Shown here piece by piece: positions 1 to 10,638 of a DNA stretch of 64,000 bases. The translations under genes and the position numbers were made by a program. Location of the stretch: assembly GCA_024761205.1 (NCBI GenBank), contig JAMASS010000021.1, positions 20,494 through 84,493 on the forward strand. Direction: 5' to 3'. This DNA comes from Limisphaerales bacterium (GTDB taxonomy: Bacteria; Verrucomicrobiota; Verrucomicrobiia; Limisphaerales; AAA164-E04). Below the pieces are notes generated by a model that was given only the letters and a program-made list of their open reading frames with translations, did not search any database and had not been told where the DNA came from. Each line of letters opens with the position of its first letter. Positions within the stretch are counted from its first letter, which is position 1.

Positions 1-549
1 AACCGCCTGCACCTTCAGACGCATTGCCACAGAGGTATCCTCTTCGGGTGACAAAGGCGCGTCGCGGGAAAGATTTGAGGGCTTCCCAACGCGAAATAGA
101 ATCGAATCACCAACTGCCGCCCTCAATTGCCGAGCGAGCGAATCGTTCAATACCACTTGTCCCGGCTTGATATCCAGACCCGTTGGATCCAACGCCAACG
201 TCCAAAAATCGGATTCGACCCCCAGCACATTCACCTGATTCGCCCGCGCCTCGCCGCCACCGCTACTCGCTGTCCCAAGAATGACCAAGGCACTGACCAC
301 CTCCCTGCCCAAGCTGGTTTGCATTTCATCGGCCAGCGCACTTCGGAAGACGCGTTCATTAGCCACCAGCGAGGACTCGACCGATCCGAGACGCGCCACT
401 GCCATGTCCCGGAGACTGCCCCGAACCGAGTCCCCGACGGCAAGCGCACCCACCAAAACAGCGCTGGCCACAACGGCGCCAGCCAAAGTGCCGAGATGGG
501 ATTTCGCATAGTGCTGGAGACTGCGCTTCACTAAAGTCCAGGTCTGCAT
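1..549 (-). CDS. ABC transporter permease, FtsX/MacB-type, N-terminal part (runs off the window)
   Basis: The reading frame is open from an ATG at 547-549 to the window edge, 183 codons, so the C-terminal membrane segments lie outside. The N-terminus reads MQTWTLVKRSLQHYAKSHLG, followed by a hydrophobic segment (about residues 20-38) and then a soluble stretch that includes VNVLGVESDFWTLALDP. This is the usual layout of MacB/LolC-like permeases: one transmembrane helix, then a large extracytoplasmic domain. It lies 39 bases downstream of an ABC ATPase on the same strand, so the two probably form one exporter acting on lipoproteins, peptides or other envelope substrates. The substrate cannot be told from the sequence. 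Confidence 0.8.
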   Translation of the reverse strand, partial: MQTWTLVKRSLQHYAKSHLGTLAGAVVASAVLVGALAVGDSVRGSLRDMAVARLGSVESSLVANERVFRSALADEMQTSLGREVVSALVILGTASSGGGEARANQVNVLGVESDFWTLALDPTGLDIKPGQVVLNDSLARQLRAAVGDSILFRVGKPSNLSRDAPLSPEEDTSVAMRLKVQAV

Positions 550-588
550 GTCAGGGCTAAAAAAATTTGTTGATTCCCTCACCCGGCA

Positions 589-1293
589 TCATTGGGCAGT
601 GCCGACCAAAGCGCCGTTCCGTAACTCCAGGGTCCGTTTCATCTGCGCCGCCAATGCCGACGAGTGCGTGACCACGATCAGGGTCACACCATCTTCATGA
701 TTAAGATACAAAAGCAGCTCCGCAAGCGACTCAGCCGACTGTCGATCGAGCGCTCCGGTAGGTTCATCTGCCAATAGAAGCTTCGGCTCGTTGATCAAGG
801 CGCGAACCACCGCCACTCGCTGGCATTCACCCCCGGAAAGCTGGGCCGGTCGGTGGGTCATACGGTGATCCAGCTTCACCCGTTTAAGCAAATCGGGCGC
901 TCGATCCGCAGCGCGCTTTCGCCTCGCAGGGTCGTCGGACGCCAAACTCGGCACCAAAACATTCTCCAAAACCGTGCATTGTGGGAGCAAATGGTGGTTT
1001 TGAAAGACAAACCCCAAACGCTGGTTGCGGAAATCCGCCAACGCCAGCTCGTCCATGTCTCCCACATCCTCACCCGCCACGGTCACCTTTCCCGATGTCG
1101 GCTGATCCAAGGTGCCAATGATGTTCAACAGGGTGCTTTTGCCGGACCCCGACGGGCCTATCACAGCAATTGATTCACCGCCTGCCACGGTTCCGGAGAC
1201 CCCTCCAAGCACCGCCACAGGCTCCCCCTCATCGCCCTGCCGATAGGACTTTGTGACGCTTGATAACTCTACCATATGCTTCTCCGACGACAT
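589..1293 (-). CDS. ABC transporter ATP-binding protein, LolD/MacB family
   Basis: A 234-residue ATPase of the size normal for the LolD/FtsE/MacB class. Visible motifs are Walker A GPSGSGKS (about residues 46-53), a Q-loop region FVFQNHHLL, the signature [11 protein letters not shown], Walker [13 protein letters not shown] and the H-loop VVTHSSA. The signature has Cys where Gln or Met is usual (LSGGE-C), a tolerated change. A second possible start is Met7. It is the first gene of a two-gene unit with the FtsX-type permease ending at the window edge, and energises that permease from the cytoplasmic face. It is divergent from the DUF255 gene across a 99-base gap that probably holds both promoters. 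Confidence 0.92.
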   Translation of the reverse strand: MSSEKHMVELSSVTKSYRQGDEGEPVAVLGGVSGTVAGGESIAVIGPSGSGKSTLLNIIGTLDQPTSGKVTVAGEDVGDMDELALADFRNQRLGFVFQNHHLLPQCTVLENVLVPSLASDDPARRKRAADRAPDLLKRVKLDHRMTHRPAQLSGGECQRVAVVRALINEPKLLLADEPTGALDRQSAESLAELLLYLNHEDGVTLIVVTHSSALAAQMKRTLELRNGALVGTAQ

Positions 1294-1392
1294 GATTTCA
1301 CTAAAACTGAAAGGTGTGCTCGAAGCAAAAATATTCTCCGCTCGGCAGTTTCTCCTTGTTAGAGAGACGGACCAAGGACAGGAATATCGCTC

Positions 1393-3678
1393 ATGACCTC
1401 GCCTCGCACCCTTTGCATGCCCAAAATATTCTCCGCGCTCACCATCTTGCTGATTACCGGTGCGGCTGTCTCAGGAATCTATTTCCTGAGCACCGCCGCC
1501 CAGATCAACTCAAAAACAACCGGCTCGGCGAAGACCATTCAACATACCAATCGCCTTGCCTTAGAAAAATCACCCTACCTGCTGCAACACCAGCACAACC
1601 CGGTGGATTGGTATCCCTGGGGCCAAGAGGCCTTCGACCGGGCTAAAGCGGAAGATAAGCTGATCTTTCTTTCCGTGGGCTATTCCACGTGCCACTGGTG
1701 CCACGTGATGGAGCGTGAATCCTTTGAAAACGAGGATATCGCCAAGATCATGAACAAGCACTTCGTCTGCGTTAAGGTTGACCGTGAAGAACGTCCCGAC
1801 GTAGACCACATTTACATGACCTTTGTACAAGCGACCACTGGTGGCGGTGGCTGGCCGATGAGCGTTTGGCTCACGCCGGACCTCAAACCGATTGTCGGCG
1901 CCACCTATTTCCCGCCCGAAGACAAGTTCGGACGTCTGGGATTTCCGACAGTCCTGAATCAAATCGCCGCCGGCTGGAAGAGGGATCGCCAAGCGCTCCT
2001 CAACCGCGGTAATGAAGTGTTAAAGGCCCTGGAACGGCGTTTCACCCCGACGGAAATCAACAAAAAGGAATTGGGACCCCAAACCCTGGATGCCGCCTAT
2101 CACGCGATTGCCAAGAGCTTCGACGCACAACTCGGTGGGTTTGGCTCCGAGCCAAAATTTCCGAGACCGGTCACGCTCAATTTCCTGCAACGATATGCGG
2201 CTCAGAAAACCGCTGAGAGCGGCCATCGAGAAAAGGCGAAGTCCATGGCGCTCTTCACCCTCGACCGCATGGCGGCCGGTGGCGTGTATGATCACCTCGG
2301 CGGCGGGTTTCATCGTTACTCCGTCGATAAGTTCTGGCATGTGCCGCACTTCGAGAAAATGCTCTACGATCAAGCGCAATTAACCATCGCTTGCCTCGAG
2401 GCGTTTCAAGTCACCGGCAAGCAGCACTATGAAACGATCGCCCGCGATATATTGCGTTACGTCCTACGGGACATGACGGATGAGGCCGGAGGTTTCTACT
2501 CGGCTGAAGATGCTGACAGCTACTTTGAACATGGGAAACCAGAACATGGCGAAGGCGCATTCTACATCTGGGAGAAAAAAGAGATCGAAACCGTGATCGG
2601 CAAGGAGGCCGCCATGCGCTTCAACGACTTCTACGGCGTCAAACCCTCCGGCAATGCACCTCCGGGGAGTGACCCCCACAATGAATTCAAAGGCCGAAAC
2701 ATTCTGATCCGGCGTTTTACCTTGGATGCCGCCGCCGCTCGATTCAGCACAATGCCGGCCGCCCTCGCCAAGGAACTCAAAGAAAGCCGCGAAAAACTCT
2801 TCCTCCACCGAGAGAAACGCCCGCGCCCGCATCTTGATGACAAAATCATCACTGCCTGGAATGGATTGATGATCTCAGCTTTCGCCCGAGCGCACCAAGT
2901 GTTGGATGACCCGAAATACCTCAACGCTGCCACTGCCGCTGCGACCTTCATTAAGGACAAACTATTCCTCGAAGACAGCGGCAGACTGATCCGCAGCTAC
3001 CGAGAAGGCGCCAGCCGCATCCAAGGCTTCGTCGATGATTACGCCTTTCTCATCCAAGGTCTCCACGACCTCTATGAAACATCGTTCGACATCCAATGGC
3101 TAAAGTGGGCCCAAACCCTGCAGGAGACCCAAAACAAACTCTTCTGGGATCAAAAATCAGCCGGTTTCTATAGTGTGACCGGTCAGGACCCCAGCATCTT
3201 ACTGCGGCTCAAAGAGGACTACGATGGCGCCGAGCCCTCACCCAATTCGATCTCAGCGATGAACCTCCTGCGCCTGGCGCAAACCACCGCCAACGACCGC
3301 TTCCGCAAACAAGCTCTAAAAACCCTGGCACACTTCTCCGAAGGGATGACCCTGCAACCAACCGCCGCGCCTCAGATGTTGGCGGCCCTCAGCTATTCAC
3401 TGGTGAAACCCAAGCAAATCATTTTCGCCGCCAAACCGGACGCCGCTGACCTCCAAATCCTCCTGCGTTCACTGCACAAACCCTTCATCCCCCATAAAAT
3501 AGTCCTCCTTGCCGATAACGGTCCGGGGCAAGCATATCTGGGAAAACACCTCCCTTTCTTTCGCACCTTCAAACCCATTGCAGACAAAGCCACTGCCTTC
3601 GTGTGTGAGGACTTTGTTTGCAAACTACCCGCCACGGAAGTGGCGCAATTCGAGAAATTGATTCAACCCCGACTCTAA
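1393..3678 (+). CDS. Thioredoxin domain-containing protein, DUF255/YyaL (SSP411) family
   Basis: 761 residues, near full length for the family. An N-terminal hydrophobic segment (about residues 11-34) suggests a signal anchor or signal peptide, which not all members have. Next comes a thioredoxin-like domain with NPVDWYPW and the motif STCHWCHVM (Cys100, Cys103), then [13 protein letters not shown]. The C-terminal two thirds is the alpha/alpha barrel typical of the family, with [11 protein letters not shown]. The biochemical role is not firmly established; links to cellulose or sugar metabolism are only structural. ATG 1393 is preceded by AGGACAGGA about 15 bases upstream; Met9 (1417) is an alternative start. 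No frameshift is seen, and it appears to stand alone. Confidence 0.9.
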   Translation: MTSPRTLCMPKIFSALTILLITGAAVSGIYFLSTAAQINSKTTGSAKTIQHTNRLALEKSPYLLQHQHNPVDWYPWGQEAFDRAKAEDKLIFLSVGYSTCHWCHVMERESFENEDIAKIMNKHFVCVKVDREERPDVDHIYMTFVQATTGGGGWPMSVWLTPDLKPIVGATYFPPEDKFGRLGFPTVLNQIAAGWKRDRQALLNRGNEVLKALERRFTPTEINKKELGPQTLDAAYHAIAKSFDAQLGGFGSEPKFPRPVTLNFLQRYAAQKTAESGHREKAKSMALFTLDRMAAGGVYDHLGGGFHRYSVDKFWHVPHFEKMLYDQAQLTIACLEAFQVTGKQHYETIARDILRYVLRDMTDEAGGFYSAEDADSYFEHGKPEHGEGAFYIWEKKEIETVIGKEAAMRFNDFYGVKPSGNAPPGSDPHNEFKGRNILIRRFTLDAAAARFSTMPAALAKELKESREKLFLHREKRPRPHLDDKIITAWNGLMISAFARAHQVLDDPKYLNAATAAATFIKDKLFLEDSGRLIRSYREGASRIQGFVDDYAFLIQGLHDLYETSFDIQWLKWAQTLQETQNKLFWDQKSAGFYSVTGQDPSILLRLKEDYDGAEPSPNSISAMNLLRLAQTTANDRFRKQALKTLAHFSEGMTLQPTAAPQMLAALSYSLVKPKQIIFAAKPDAADLQILLRSLHKPFIPHKIVLLADNGPGQAYLGKHLPFFRTFKPIADKATAFVCEDFVCKLPATEVAQFEKLIQPRL

Positions 3679-3841
3679 ACCCTATTGGCAAAAACGCCCG
3701 CTGTGAAAAAAAACCGGAAAAAATCACTTTTCTTCCTTGCCGACCCTCGCCCGCAATGCCTTACTAATAAAAGATTCCCACTAAGCAACAGGCGAGGTGG
3801 AGGGGAAAATTTGAACACAACCGCTTAAACTTACAGAGATA

Positions 3842-4615
3842 ATGAAAGCAGAAACCCGAATGATCCTATCCTGCCCTCGGCAGAGACGCCAAGAGCCCAA
3901 ACTCAAACCCGCCCTGGCTGTTCTGCTCGCCGCCCTCGCCCTCCAACCCGCCGCCTCTGCCGCCATCCTCGTCAGCAGTTACCCGGATACAGGCCCCATG
4001 CCCTACAATATGTGGGTTGATGACTACTTTGCGACAAGCTTCACCACCGGCCCCGTGAGCGGTCTGAACGAAAAGTGGCAGGTGGAAAAAATTTCGGCGC
4101 CTTGGGCTGGTTCAATCCTTCCACATTTGCCCACCAAAGTGAGTGTCACTCTCCTGAGCGATTCCCAAACCCAACCCGGCAGCCCCGGAGATCTGTTCGT
4201 GTCGTTAGGGGAGCATGCCCCGCTCTCAGAAATCAAAGAGTATGACTACATACCGTCCGCCGAGCTTTTCCTGGAGCCGGAGACCACCTATTGGCTGTCG
4301 TATGAGATCCTTGACAAGGCTGGTGTCCCCAGTGGATACACTGCGGGAGTCTCACACTCACCGACTGAGACTGAGGCATTGCCGGGGTGGTCGATTGGGG
4401 ACAACGCCTGGGAAAGGGACTTGCAAACCGGTGATTGGACTCGACAACCAAACGGAGGCAGCGCCGAAAATGCGCTCGGCCCTTTTGTATTCAGCGTAAG
4501 TGGTGAGGCGGTTGTTCCGGAGCCCTCGGAGTATGCGCTTTTCTTTGCCTTGGGCTTGGGCGCCTTCGCCCTTTGGCACCGTCGCCGGCAACAAGAGCAG
4601 CGGACCGTCGCCTAG
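3842..4615 (+). CDS. PEP-CTERM sorting domain protein (choice-of-anchor R-like)
   Basis: 257 residues. Met1 or Met7 (ATG at 3860) starts a basic then hydrophobic signal peptide ending near LQPAASA. The middle resembles secreted choice-of-anchor R proteins: a beta-rich domain with LLSDSQTQPGSPGDLF and ETTYWLSYEI. The C-terminus carries a textbook PEP-CTERM tail: VPEPSEYALF, a hydrophobic helix, then the basic cluster HRRRQQEQR. Such proteins are exported and processed by an exosortase, usually in organisms that make exopolysaccharide. No exosortase gene is in this window. A strong terminator follows 40 bases after the stop. The specific function is unknown. Confidence 0.85.
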   Translation: MKAETRMILSCPRQRRQEPKLKPALAVLLAALALQPAASAAILVSSYPDTGPMPYNMWVDDYFATSFTTGPVSGLNEKWQVEKISAPWAGSILPHLPTKVSVTLLSDSQTQPGSPGDLFVSLGEHAPLSEIKEYDYIPSAELFLEPETTYWLSYEILDKAGVPSGYTAGVSHSPTETEALPGWSIGDNAWERDLQTGDWTRQPNGGSAENALGPFVFSVSGEAVVPEPSEYALFFALGLGAFALWHRRRQQEQRTVA

Positions 4616-4654
4616 CGGTTTTCTTCCCGCACCAAAGCATCCCCTCCCAATCAC

Positions 4655-4686
4655 GGGGCGGCCTCAAAAAGGGCCGCCCCTTTTTT
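4655..4686 (+). terminator. Rho-independent terminator after the PEP-CTERM gene
   Basis: A perfect nine-base-pair GC stem (GGGGCGGCC pairing with GGCCGCCCC) around an A-rich loop, followed directly by six T residues, 40 bases after the stop codon at 4615. Confidence 0.9.
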
Positions 4687-4838
4687 ACGGCCCCTCAACC
4701 ATCCCGGAGTCCGGCAAACCCCCGGCTTGATCCCGGGACATTCCTGCCTGCACCCCGGGAGTGAGAGCCGGTTTTGACATCGGCTGCTGCCCCATCCTTT
4801 ACGCTGCCCAAGTAAAAACTCGTCAGCTTGGCTGACTT

Positions 4839-6146
4839 TTGACACGTTTTCCCGTGAATCATTCAGACAACCGGAAAACCACGCAACAAAGGCAGAGGGT
4901 GAGCAGAACACGACAGATCATTGAACAAAACCAAAATGCCGAGGAAATCGATATCACCCGCGTGGTCGAAAGCATCATGCTTGACGCGATCGATGCCAAC
5001 TCAAGTGATATCCACATCGAGCCGTGGGATGAAAGCCTCGTCGTCAGATTTCGCCTCCACGGCGTGCTCAAGGAGTTTGAACATCTGCCCCTCGAACTAG
5101 CGGAAAAGATTTCGGCTCGTCTGAAAGTGATGGCGAACCTGGTCAACTACGAAACCGAACGCCCTCAAGAGGGACATGCCAGAGCCGCCGGGAGTGAAGG
5201 CGGGGTGGAACTTCGCCTCTCGTTCTTTCCCGTCGTCCGCGGCGGCCAAGGTCACTCATTTACTCGCGGCGAGAAAATCGTCATTCGTATTTTCGATCCC
5301 AAGAGCCGGAGTTTTGACATCGATCAGCTCGGGTTCGACGCCGACACATCGGCCACACTCCAAGAACTCCTCACCCGCCCCACCGGAATGCTGTTGCTCA
5401 CAGGGCCGACCGGCTCGGGCAAAACCACCTCAATCTACGCAGTGCTCTGCCACTTGGTCCGCCAGTGCGGTTCCAGCATCAGCATCAGCACCGTGGAAGA
5501 CCCCGTGGAGTTCAACCTCCCCCAAATCAGCCAAGCGCAAATCAACCACGCCCGCGAATTCACCTATCCCGTTGCTCTACGATCTCTCATGCGCCAGGAC
5601 CCGCAAGTGATCATGATCGGTGAGATTCGCGACGCTGAAACAGCGGCGATCGCCGTTCAGGCGGGCCTCACCGGCCATCTGGTCATCAGCACAATTCACG
5701 CCGGCAGCACCGCCGGCGTGTTTGCCCGCATGATCAATATGGATATCGAGCCTTTTCTCCTCGCCTCCAGCATCATCGGCATCCTCGGACTCCGGCTCGT
5801 CTGCAAGAACTGTCCGTTATGCGCCATGCCCTACCAACCAGACCCTATCCTGCTAAAACGAGTGCCCGAGGATGTGCGCAAAGACGCCTCATGGCGGCGG
5901 GGAGGCGGCTGTGAAACCTGCAACGATACCGGATTTACCGGCCGCACGGCTCTCTCCGAAATGCTCACCGTCAACGAACCCATCCGCGACGCCGTGATGG
6001 GAAAAGTTCGCATCAGAAAGCTCCAGAAAATGGCCCAAGAACAAGGCATGAAAACACTTTGGGAGAGCGGCATCTTCCGCGCTGCGTCGGGAGAAATACC
6101 CTTGGAAGAAATTCTCCGCTCGGTGACGGAAGACCCCCTCGCCTAA
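4839..6146 (+). CDS. GspE/PilB-type secretion or pilus assembly ATPase (short form)
   Basis: 435 residues, against about 550 for full GspE/PilB. The N-terminal regulatory domain is absent and the protein begins almost at the N2 domain (SSDIHIEPWDESLVVRFRLHG, about residues 52-72). The ATPase core is complete: Walker A GPTGSGKTT, Asp box TVEDPVEF, Walker B IMIGEIRDAETA and His box STIHAGS. Paired cysteines follow (CKNCPLC and CETC), forming the usual zinc site. The start is uncertain: TTG at 4839, GTG at 4854 or GTG at 4899, none with a clear ribosome site. No GspF, GspD or GspG gene is adjacent; a dead glycosyltransferase follows. It could power a type II secretion or type IV pilus system encoded elsewhere. 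Confidence 0.85.
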   Translation: MTRFPVNHSDNRKTTQQRQRVSRTRQIIEQNQNAEEIDITRVVESIMLDAIDANSSDIHIEPWDESLVVRFRLHGVLKEFEHLPLELAEKISARLKVMANLVNYETERPQEGHARAAGSEGGVELRLSFFPVVRGGQGHSFTRGEKIVIRIFDPKSRSFDIDQLGFDADTSATLQELLTRPTGMLLLTGPTGSGKTTSIYAVLCHLVRQCGSSISISTVEDPVEFNLPQISQAQINHAREFTYPVALRSLMRQDPQVIMIGEIRDAETAAIAVQAGLTGHLVISTIHAGSTAGVFARMINMDIEPFLLASSIIGILGLRLVCKNCPLCAMPYQPDPILLKRVPEDVRKDASWRRGGGCETCNDTGFTGRTALSEMLTVNEPIRDAVMGKVRIRKLQKMAQEQGMKTLWESGIFRAASGEIPLEEILRSVTEDPLA

Positions 6147-6179
6147 CCCTCCCCGCCGAGGCAATCTCCAACAACTCGG

Positions 6180-7258
6180 CATTGAAGCCGATCCCCAAAT
6201 GGCGCGTCAACCGCATCGCCTTTGTCAAGGAATCAACCCCTGCGAGGGTGGCGAGCAGTTGGTGGCAACGAGAATCGGGTGGGAAAGTTTTGGTTTTCGC
6301 TGATGCGGAACGGTTTGTTGATGGGAGGCTTGGGCCTCTCCCTGCGGCAGACGTTATCGGCTTTGCGAGAGGGTTGAGCGGGTGAAGCGGGGAGCTGCCG
6401 GGCAAGGGCGGGTCGGGAGTCGGGTCGAGTTGGAGTCGAAGCTGCCGAATCGGGTGGAGGGCATTGCGTTGGTGATTTGTGGGTTGGACATCTTCAGCAG
6501 CGGTCAGGCGCGGCGGATCAAGGAGCGGGGATTGCGGCTCTACTTTTCGAACGAGATGATGTGGCCCTTCAAAAGGGAGAGGAGGAAGCGGTGGCGCAAG
6601 GATTGGTGGATAAGGTGTTTTTCGTGTCGGAGTATCAAGCGAAAGCGTTTCGTTCATTGTATCAAGGGGTGACGGAGGTAATCATTGAGAACTATGTGCA
6701 ACCGGATCGATTTCCGTATGCGGAGCGGCGGCATAAGGGTATTGTGCTGGGGCATTTGTCGCGTCCGGCCCCGGGGAAGTTTCCAGAGGATTTCCCTGTC
6801 TTTTATGAGGCGTTGGAGATTCCGTAGGCGCGTTACCTGGTGATGGGTTGGAGCGACGAGTTGAATCAAAAATACTCATGGCATCCATTCGGCCCGGAAT
6901 GGCGTTTGCTGGCGGCGGGGGCGATGCCGGCGGATCGGTTTTTGCAATCGCTAGATTTGTTCGTGTACACTTTGGGGCCCTTTTTCCGCGAGTCGTGGGG
7001 TCGGGTGGCGGCGGAGGCCATGTTGACGGGAGCCATCCCGCTCGTGCCGCGAGGCTATCATTTTGGGAATTTGGTGGCGCACGGGGGATGCGGCTATTTG
7101 TGCGGTTCGTTTGGCGAGTATCGGGAGGCGGCGCAGCGGTTGTATTGGGATTATGATTTACGGCGGCGGATGAGCGGGCGGTGTGCCTCGTATGCGAGGG
7201 ATCGGTTGTGCGATCACAGGCGCATAGGAGGCTTTGGGTGAAGGCGTTGAGTCTGTAG
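6180..7258 (+). pseudogene. Glycosyltransferase pseudogene (GT4-like, single-domain remnants in three frames)
   Basis: The protein signal is collinear but moves between frames: WRVNRIAFVKESTPARV near 6200, ALVICGLDIFSSGQARRIKE near 6465-6525, NEMMWPF near 6550, then a frame change to GLVDKVFFVSEYQAKAF. It continues through IGNYV-like and RRHKGIVLGHLSRPAP segments to an in-frame TAG at 6826, and resumes as ARYLVMGWSDELNQKYSWH and ESWGRVAAEAMLTGAIPLVP. The last segment is the nucleotide-sugar binding E-x7-E region of family 4 glycosyltransferases. At least two frameshifts and one stop make it non-functional. It probably once acted in surface polysaccharide synthesis, like the dead flippase at 23.4 kb. 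Confidence 0.8.
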
Positions 7259-7750
7259 GGTGAGCGGGATGACGAGTTATTGCTACTGGAGCGTTTGTTT
7301 GGGAAGCGGGCAAGCAGCGGGGCGATGGAGCGTTGTATTGCTTCGGCTCGGGCGGTCTCGGAGTGTTTCGGGAGTTCCGGGTGTTCAGTGAGATTGTACG
7401 GTGACGGATGCGGTTTGTTAACGAAGCAGCATACCTACACGCACTACCATGACAGCTTTGGGTTAAAGGGTGTGGTTTGCCGGGCATTGCGGCGGGCATG
7501 TGGATTGGGTGAAGAGGGGGAGGATCATGTCTACTTGTATGAGGCTTTCGGAGGATGGGGGGCGGACGGGGATTGATATCCCCGTGGCTGTAAAACCGGT
7601 GAATGCTGCGGCGTCAATGGGGGAGGGCGTCGGTGCGCTCTTTGGCGACGGCAAAAATCCTCGAAAAGCCTCCCAAAAGGCCGGCCAAGGCGTCGATCAC
7701 GCAGTGGATCGCGCCGTGGAATTATGCAGATCGGCAACGAAGAGAGACAA
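7259..7750 (+). other. Gene debris between the dead glycosyltransferase and atpG
   Basis: No intact gene. An open stretch at 7280-7576 (about 98 codons) contains THYHDSFGLKGVVCRALRRA and HVYLYEAFGGWG. This reads like real protein rather than a random frame, but I cannot name a family. Downstream only short mixed-frame fragments are seen. In many bacteria atpD and atpC follow atpG at this place. On the minus strand I see no beta-subunit motif such as GGAGVGKT and no epsilon-like sequence here. Confidence 0.4.
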
Positions 7751-8629
7751 CTACCCCACCGACAACGATGCCGAAGTAATTTCCAGCAACTCGTTAGTGA
7801 TGCTGGCCTGGCGCAGCTTGTTGTATTCCAGGGTTAGGTCCTTGATCAGCTGGTTGGCATTGTCGGTGGCACTCTTCATGGCGACCATGCGAGCGCTGTG
7901 TTCACTCGCCTTGCATTCCAACAACAGCTGATAAATCTGATAATTGAGATAGTGAGGCAGCAGGTTACCCAGCACATCGCCGGCGGTGGGCTCGAATTGG
8001 AATTCCAAAGGGCTTGCTTCCAGTTTCGTCTCACTTTTCTCGCCCTCGATCCCAGCTTCGATTCCCGTGATTTCGCCGACCGGCAGAAACGGTCGTAGTT
8101 CCGGATGCTGATTCAACGTCGAAATGAAATTGGTAAACAGCACATCCACTTGCTTAATGCCCTCCTGCAAGAATAGTTCCTGACCATATTTCGAGATCGC
8201 TCGAGCATCCGCAAAATCCGGAACGTCTTTGTAGGTAAATTCAGCGGAAAGCTCCCGTTTCGTGCGGGCCACAAATTGGGATGCTTTACGGCCAACCGTC
8301 ATAAAGATGGTCGAGTCCACATCGGCCTTGGCGGCTTCACGCAGCAAATTGGTATTCAAAGCGCCGCACAAACCCTTGTCAGTGCTGATGACCATGAGCG
8401 CATGTTTTCCCTTTTCCTTCTTTTCAATCAGAGGATGATGGAAGTCACCGGCATTGGCCGTGACCTCGGCCAACATTTGGTTCATGAGCATGGCATACGG
8501 ACGTCCAGCTAGAGCCGTCTGCTGGGCGCGGCGCATCTTGGATGCAGCCACCATCTGCATGGCTTTGGTGATCTGCGCCGTGTTCTTGACAGACTTGATG
8601 CGCCGCCGAATGTCACGTGTGCTTGGCAT
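7751..8629 (-). CDS. atpG: F-type ATP synthase subunit gamma
   Basis: 292 residues, normal for the gamma subunit, the rotating central stalk. The N-terminal signature MPSTRDIRRRIKSVKNTAQI and the following TKAMQMVAASKMRRAQ are characteristic. The C-terminal helix contains SEHSARMVAMKSATDNA and ends ITNELLEITSASLSVG, both highly conserved. Six bases separate it from the atpA stop, consistent with one transcript. It is the last recognisable gene of this operon copy. Confidence 0.97.
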   Translation of the reverse strand: MPSTRDIRRRIKSVKNTAQITKAMQMVAASKMRRAQQTALAGRPYAMLMNQMLAEVTANAGDFHHPLIEKKEKGKHALMVISTDKGLCGALNTNLLREAAKADVDSTIFMTVGRKASQFVARTKRELSAEFTYKDVPDFADARAISKYGQELFLQEGIKQVDVLFTNFISTLNQHPELRPFLPVGEITGIEAGIEGEKSETKLEASPLEFQFEPTAGDVLGNLLPHYLNYQIYQLLLECKASEHSARMVAMKSATDNANQLIKDLTLEYNKLRQASITNELLEITSASLSVG

Positions 8630-8635
8630 GTGCGC

Positions 8636-10168
8636 TTACTGGTAGGTTTGGCCGAATTCGTCCAGGGTGCGCTTCACCATTGCGGTCACTTCGTCGTTCA
8701 GCTGCTTGTGCTGGACGATCGAGTTTAAAACGTCCTGTTTCCGTGCCTGCAAGTATTCAATGAGCTTCCCTTGGTAGTCCTTGAGCTTCTTGACCGCAAT
8801 CGAATCCATATACCCATTCTGCACCGCGTAGAGGATCATTACCTGCATCTCAACCGGCAGCGGATTGTACTGCGGTTGCTTAAACACTTCGACAATGCGC
8901 TTGCCGCGTTCCAACTGCGCCTGCGTCTTGGCATCCAAGTCCGAGCCAAATTGAGCGAATGCCGCCAATTCACGGAATTGCGCCAGATCCAGTTTGACAC
9001 GACCCGCAACCTGCTTCATTGCCTTGATCTGCGCCGCCGAACCCACCCGAGACACCGACAGACCAACGGAAATAGCCGGCCGAATGCCCTGATAGAAAAG
9101 ATCCGTCTCTAAATAGATTTGGCCGTCGGTGATAGAAATCACGTTCGTCGGAATGTAGGCCGAAACGTCACCAGCCTGGGTCTCAATAATTGGCAAGGCG
9201 GTCAATGAGCCTGCACCGTACTGTTCACCCACACGGGCTGATCTTTCGAGCAAACGGCTGTGCAGGTAAAACACGTCCCCTGGATAAGCCTCGCGCCCGG
9301 AAGGTCGTTTCAGCACCAGCGACACCTGGCGATAGGCCACCGCATGTTTGGAGAGATCATCGTAAATAATCAACGCATCCATCCCATTGTCCATAAACCA
9401 CTCGCCCATCGCACAACCGGCAAACGGTGCCAGATATTGATTGGTGGCCGAATCGGAGGCTGATGCACAGACAACAGTCGTATAAGGCATCGCATTTTCC
9501 GCTTCCAAAGTGCTGATCACCTGAGCCACATTGGACTGCTTCTGCCCAACCGCAACGTAGATGCAGTATAGCGGACGGTAATCCCGGTCCTCGCGCTCCT
9601 CAGCCGCTTTGTTCAGCCGGGCTTGACTGATGATGGTGTCGATCCCAATGGTCGTCTTACCCGTCGACCGGTCACCGATGATCAACTCGCGTTGACCTCG
9701 GCCAATTGGGATCATCGCGTCTACCGCCATGATCCCGGTCTGCACTGGCTGGGATACCGATTTCCGTTTCACAATGCCCGGCGCAATTTTCTCGACCGGA
9801 TAACTCGCCTCGGCATTGATTGCGCCCTTGCTGTCGAGCGGTTGTCCCAGAGCATTCACGGTGCGACCTAACATGGCCTTGCCAACGGGCACCTGCAGCA
9901 GTTTGCCGGTGGTCTTGACCTCCTGACCTTCCTTGATGCCGGTGTAATCACCCAGCACAATGGCACCCACCTCGGTTTCCTCGAGGTTCAGGGCCAGGCC
10001 AACGACACCATCGCCGAAATCGATCATCTCATTGAGCATCGCATCAGTGAGACCTTCGATCTTAGCGACACCATCGCTGATTTCCCGAACAACGCCGACA
10101 TTCTCACGGGCGACTGACTTCTTGACGCCACTGATCTGAGATTCGATTTCTTGCAACAAATTGCTCAT
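8636..10168 (-). CDS. atpA: F-type ATP synthase subunit alpha
   Basis: 510 residues from the ATG at 10166-10168 ([10 protein letters not shown]), chosen because family members begin with such a helix. An upstream in-frame ATG at 10216 would add 16 unrelated residues and overlap atpH. The nucleotide site P-loop is GDRSTGKT (about residues 165-172), with Ser where Gln is usual. [11 protein letters not shown], the alpha signature [17 protein letters not shown] and the C-terminal helices are present. It forms the non-catalytic part of the F1 head together with a beta subunit that is not encoded next door. Confidence 0.97.
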   Translation of the reverse strand: MSNLLQEIESQISGVKKSVARENVGVVREISDGVAKIEGLTDAMLNEMIDFGDGVVGLALNLEETEVGAIVLGDYTGIKEGQEVKTTGKLLQVPVGKAMLGRTVNALGQPLDSKGAINAEASYPVEKIAPGIVKRKSVSQPVQTGIMAVDAMIPIGRGQRELIIGDRSTGKTTIGIDTIISQARLNKAAEEREDRDYRPLYCIYVAVGQKQSNVAQVISTLEAENAMPYTTVVCASASDSATNQYLAPFAGCAMGEWFMDNGMDALIIYDDLSKHAVAYRQVSLVLKRPSGREAYPGDVFYLHSRLLERSARVGEQYGAGSLTALPIIETQAGDVSAYIPTNVISITDGQIYLETDLFYQGIRPAISVGLSVSRVGSAAQIKAMKQVAGRVKLDLAQFRELAAFAQFGSDLDAKTQAQLERGKRIVEVFKQPQYNPLPVEMQVMILYAVQNGYMDSIAVKKLKDYQGKLIEYLQARKQDVLNSIVQHKQLNDEVTAMVKRTLDEFGQTYQ

Positions 10169-10212
10169 AGCCGATAAGGGAACAGAGTAAACGTAGACAG
10201 TGACAATAAAGC

Positions 10213-10614
10213 TCAACTCGCAACGAACGACGCTGCAAGACCGTTCAAGCGCGAGCGCACGGACCCATCATAAACATCGCTTCCCACCTGAACACGAATG
10301 CCGCCAATCAACGCTGCATTCTCAGTAAATCCAATGGTCAAACCCGAGCCATACATCCCCTCGAGTTTCTCCTTCACCTGAGCTTGGAGGTCAGGTGTCA
10401 ATACTACCGACGATTCAACCACTGCCGTCCGCCGCTGGACCTCAAGCTTCACCAGGCGCGAGAAGTGGCTCAGGACTGCCAGATAGCCACTCGGCTTCTG
10501 CTCCAATACTTTGCTGACCGCTGATCGCACTCGGTTTTCGTCCAATCGGTCATTCTCAAGACAACTTCGGAAAAGCGCTTTTCCGCCGCGCCAAGCCTGT
10601 TTGTTGATCTTCAT
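10213..10614 (-). CDS. atpH: F-type ATP synthase subunit delta (short form)
   Basis: 133 residues, clearly shorter than the usual 170-185 of delta/OSCP. The conserved C-terminal beta-rich part is present: [20 protein letters not shown] and [20 protein letters not shown], ending LNGLAASF. The N-terminal six-helix domain, which contacts the alpha subunit, is only partly present. It lies in the normal position between atpF and atpA with gaps of 24 and 44 bases. The shortening may be normal in this lineage, since the frame shows no break; I cannot compare with relatives here. Confidence 0.85.
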   Translation of the reverse strand: MKINKQAWRGGKALFRSCLENDRLDENRVRSAVSKVLEQKPSGYLAVLSHFSRLVKLEVQRRTAVVESSVVLTPDLQAQVKEKLEGMYGSGLTIGFTENAALIGGIRVQVGSDVYDGSVRSRLNGLAASFVAS

Positions 10615-10638
10615 TCGACGAACTTACAGAAACTTCCC

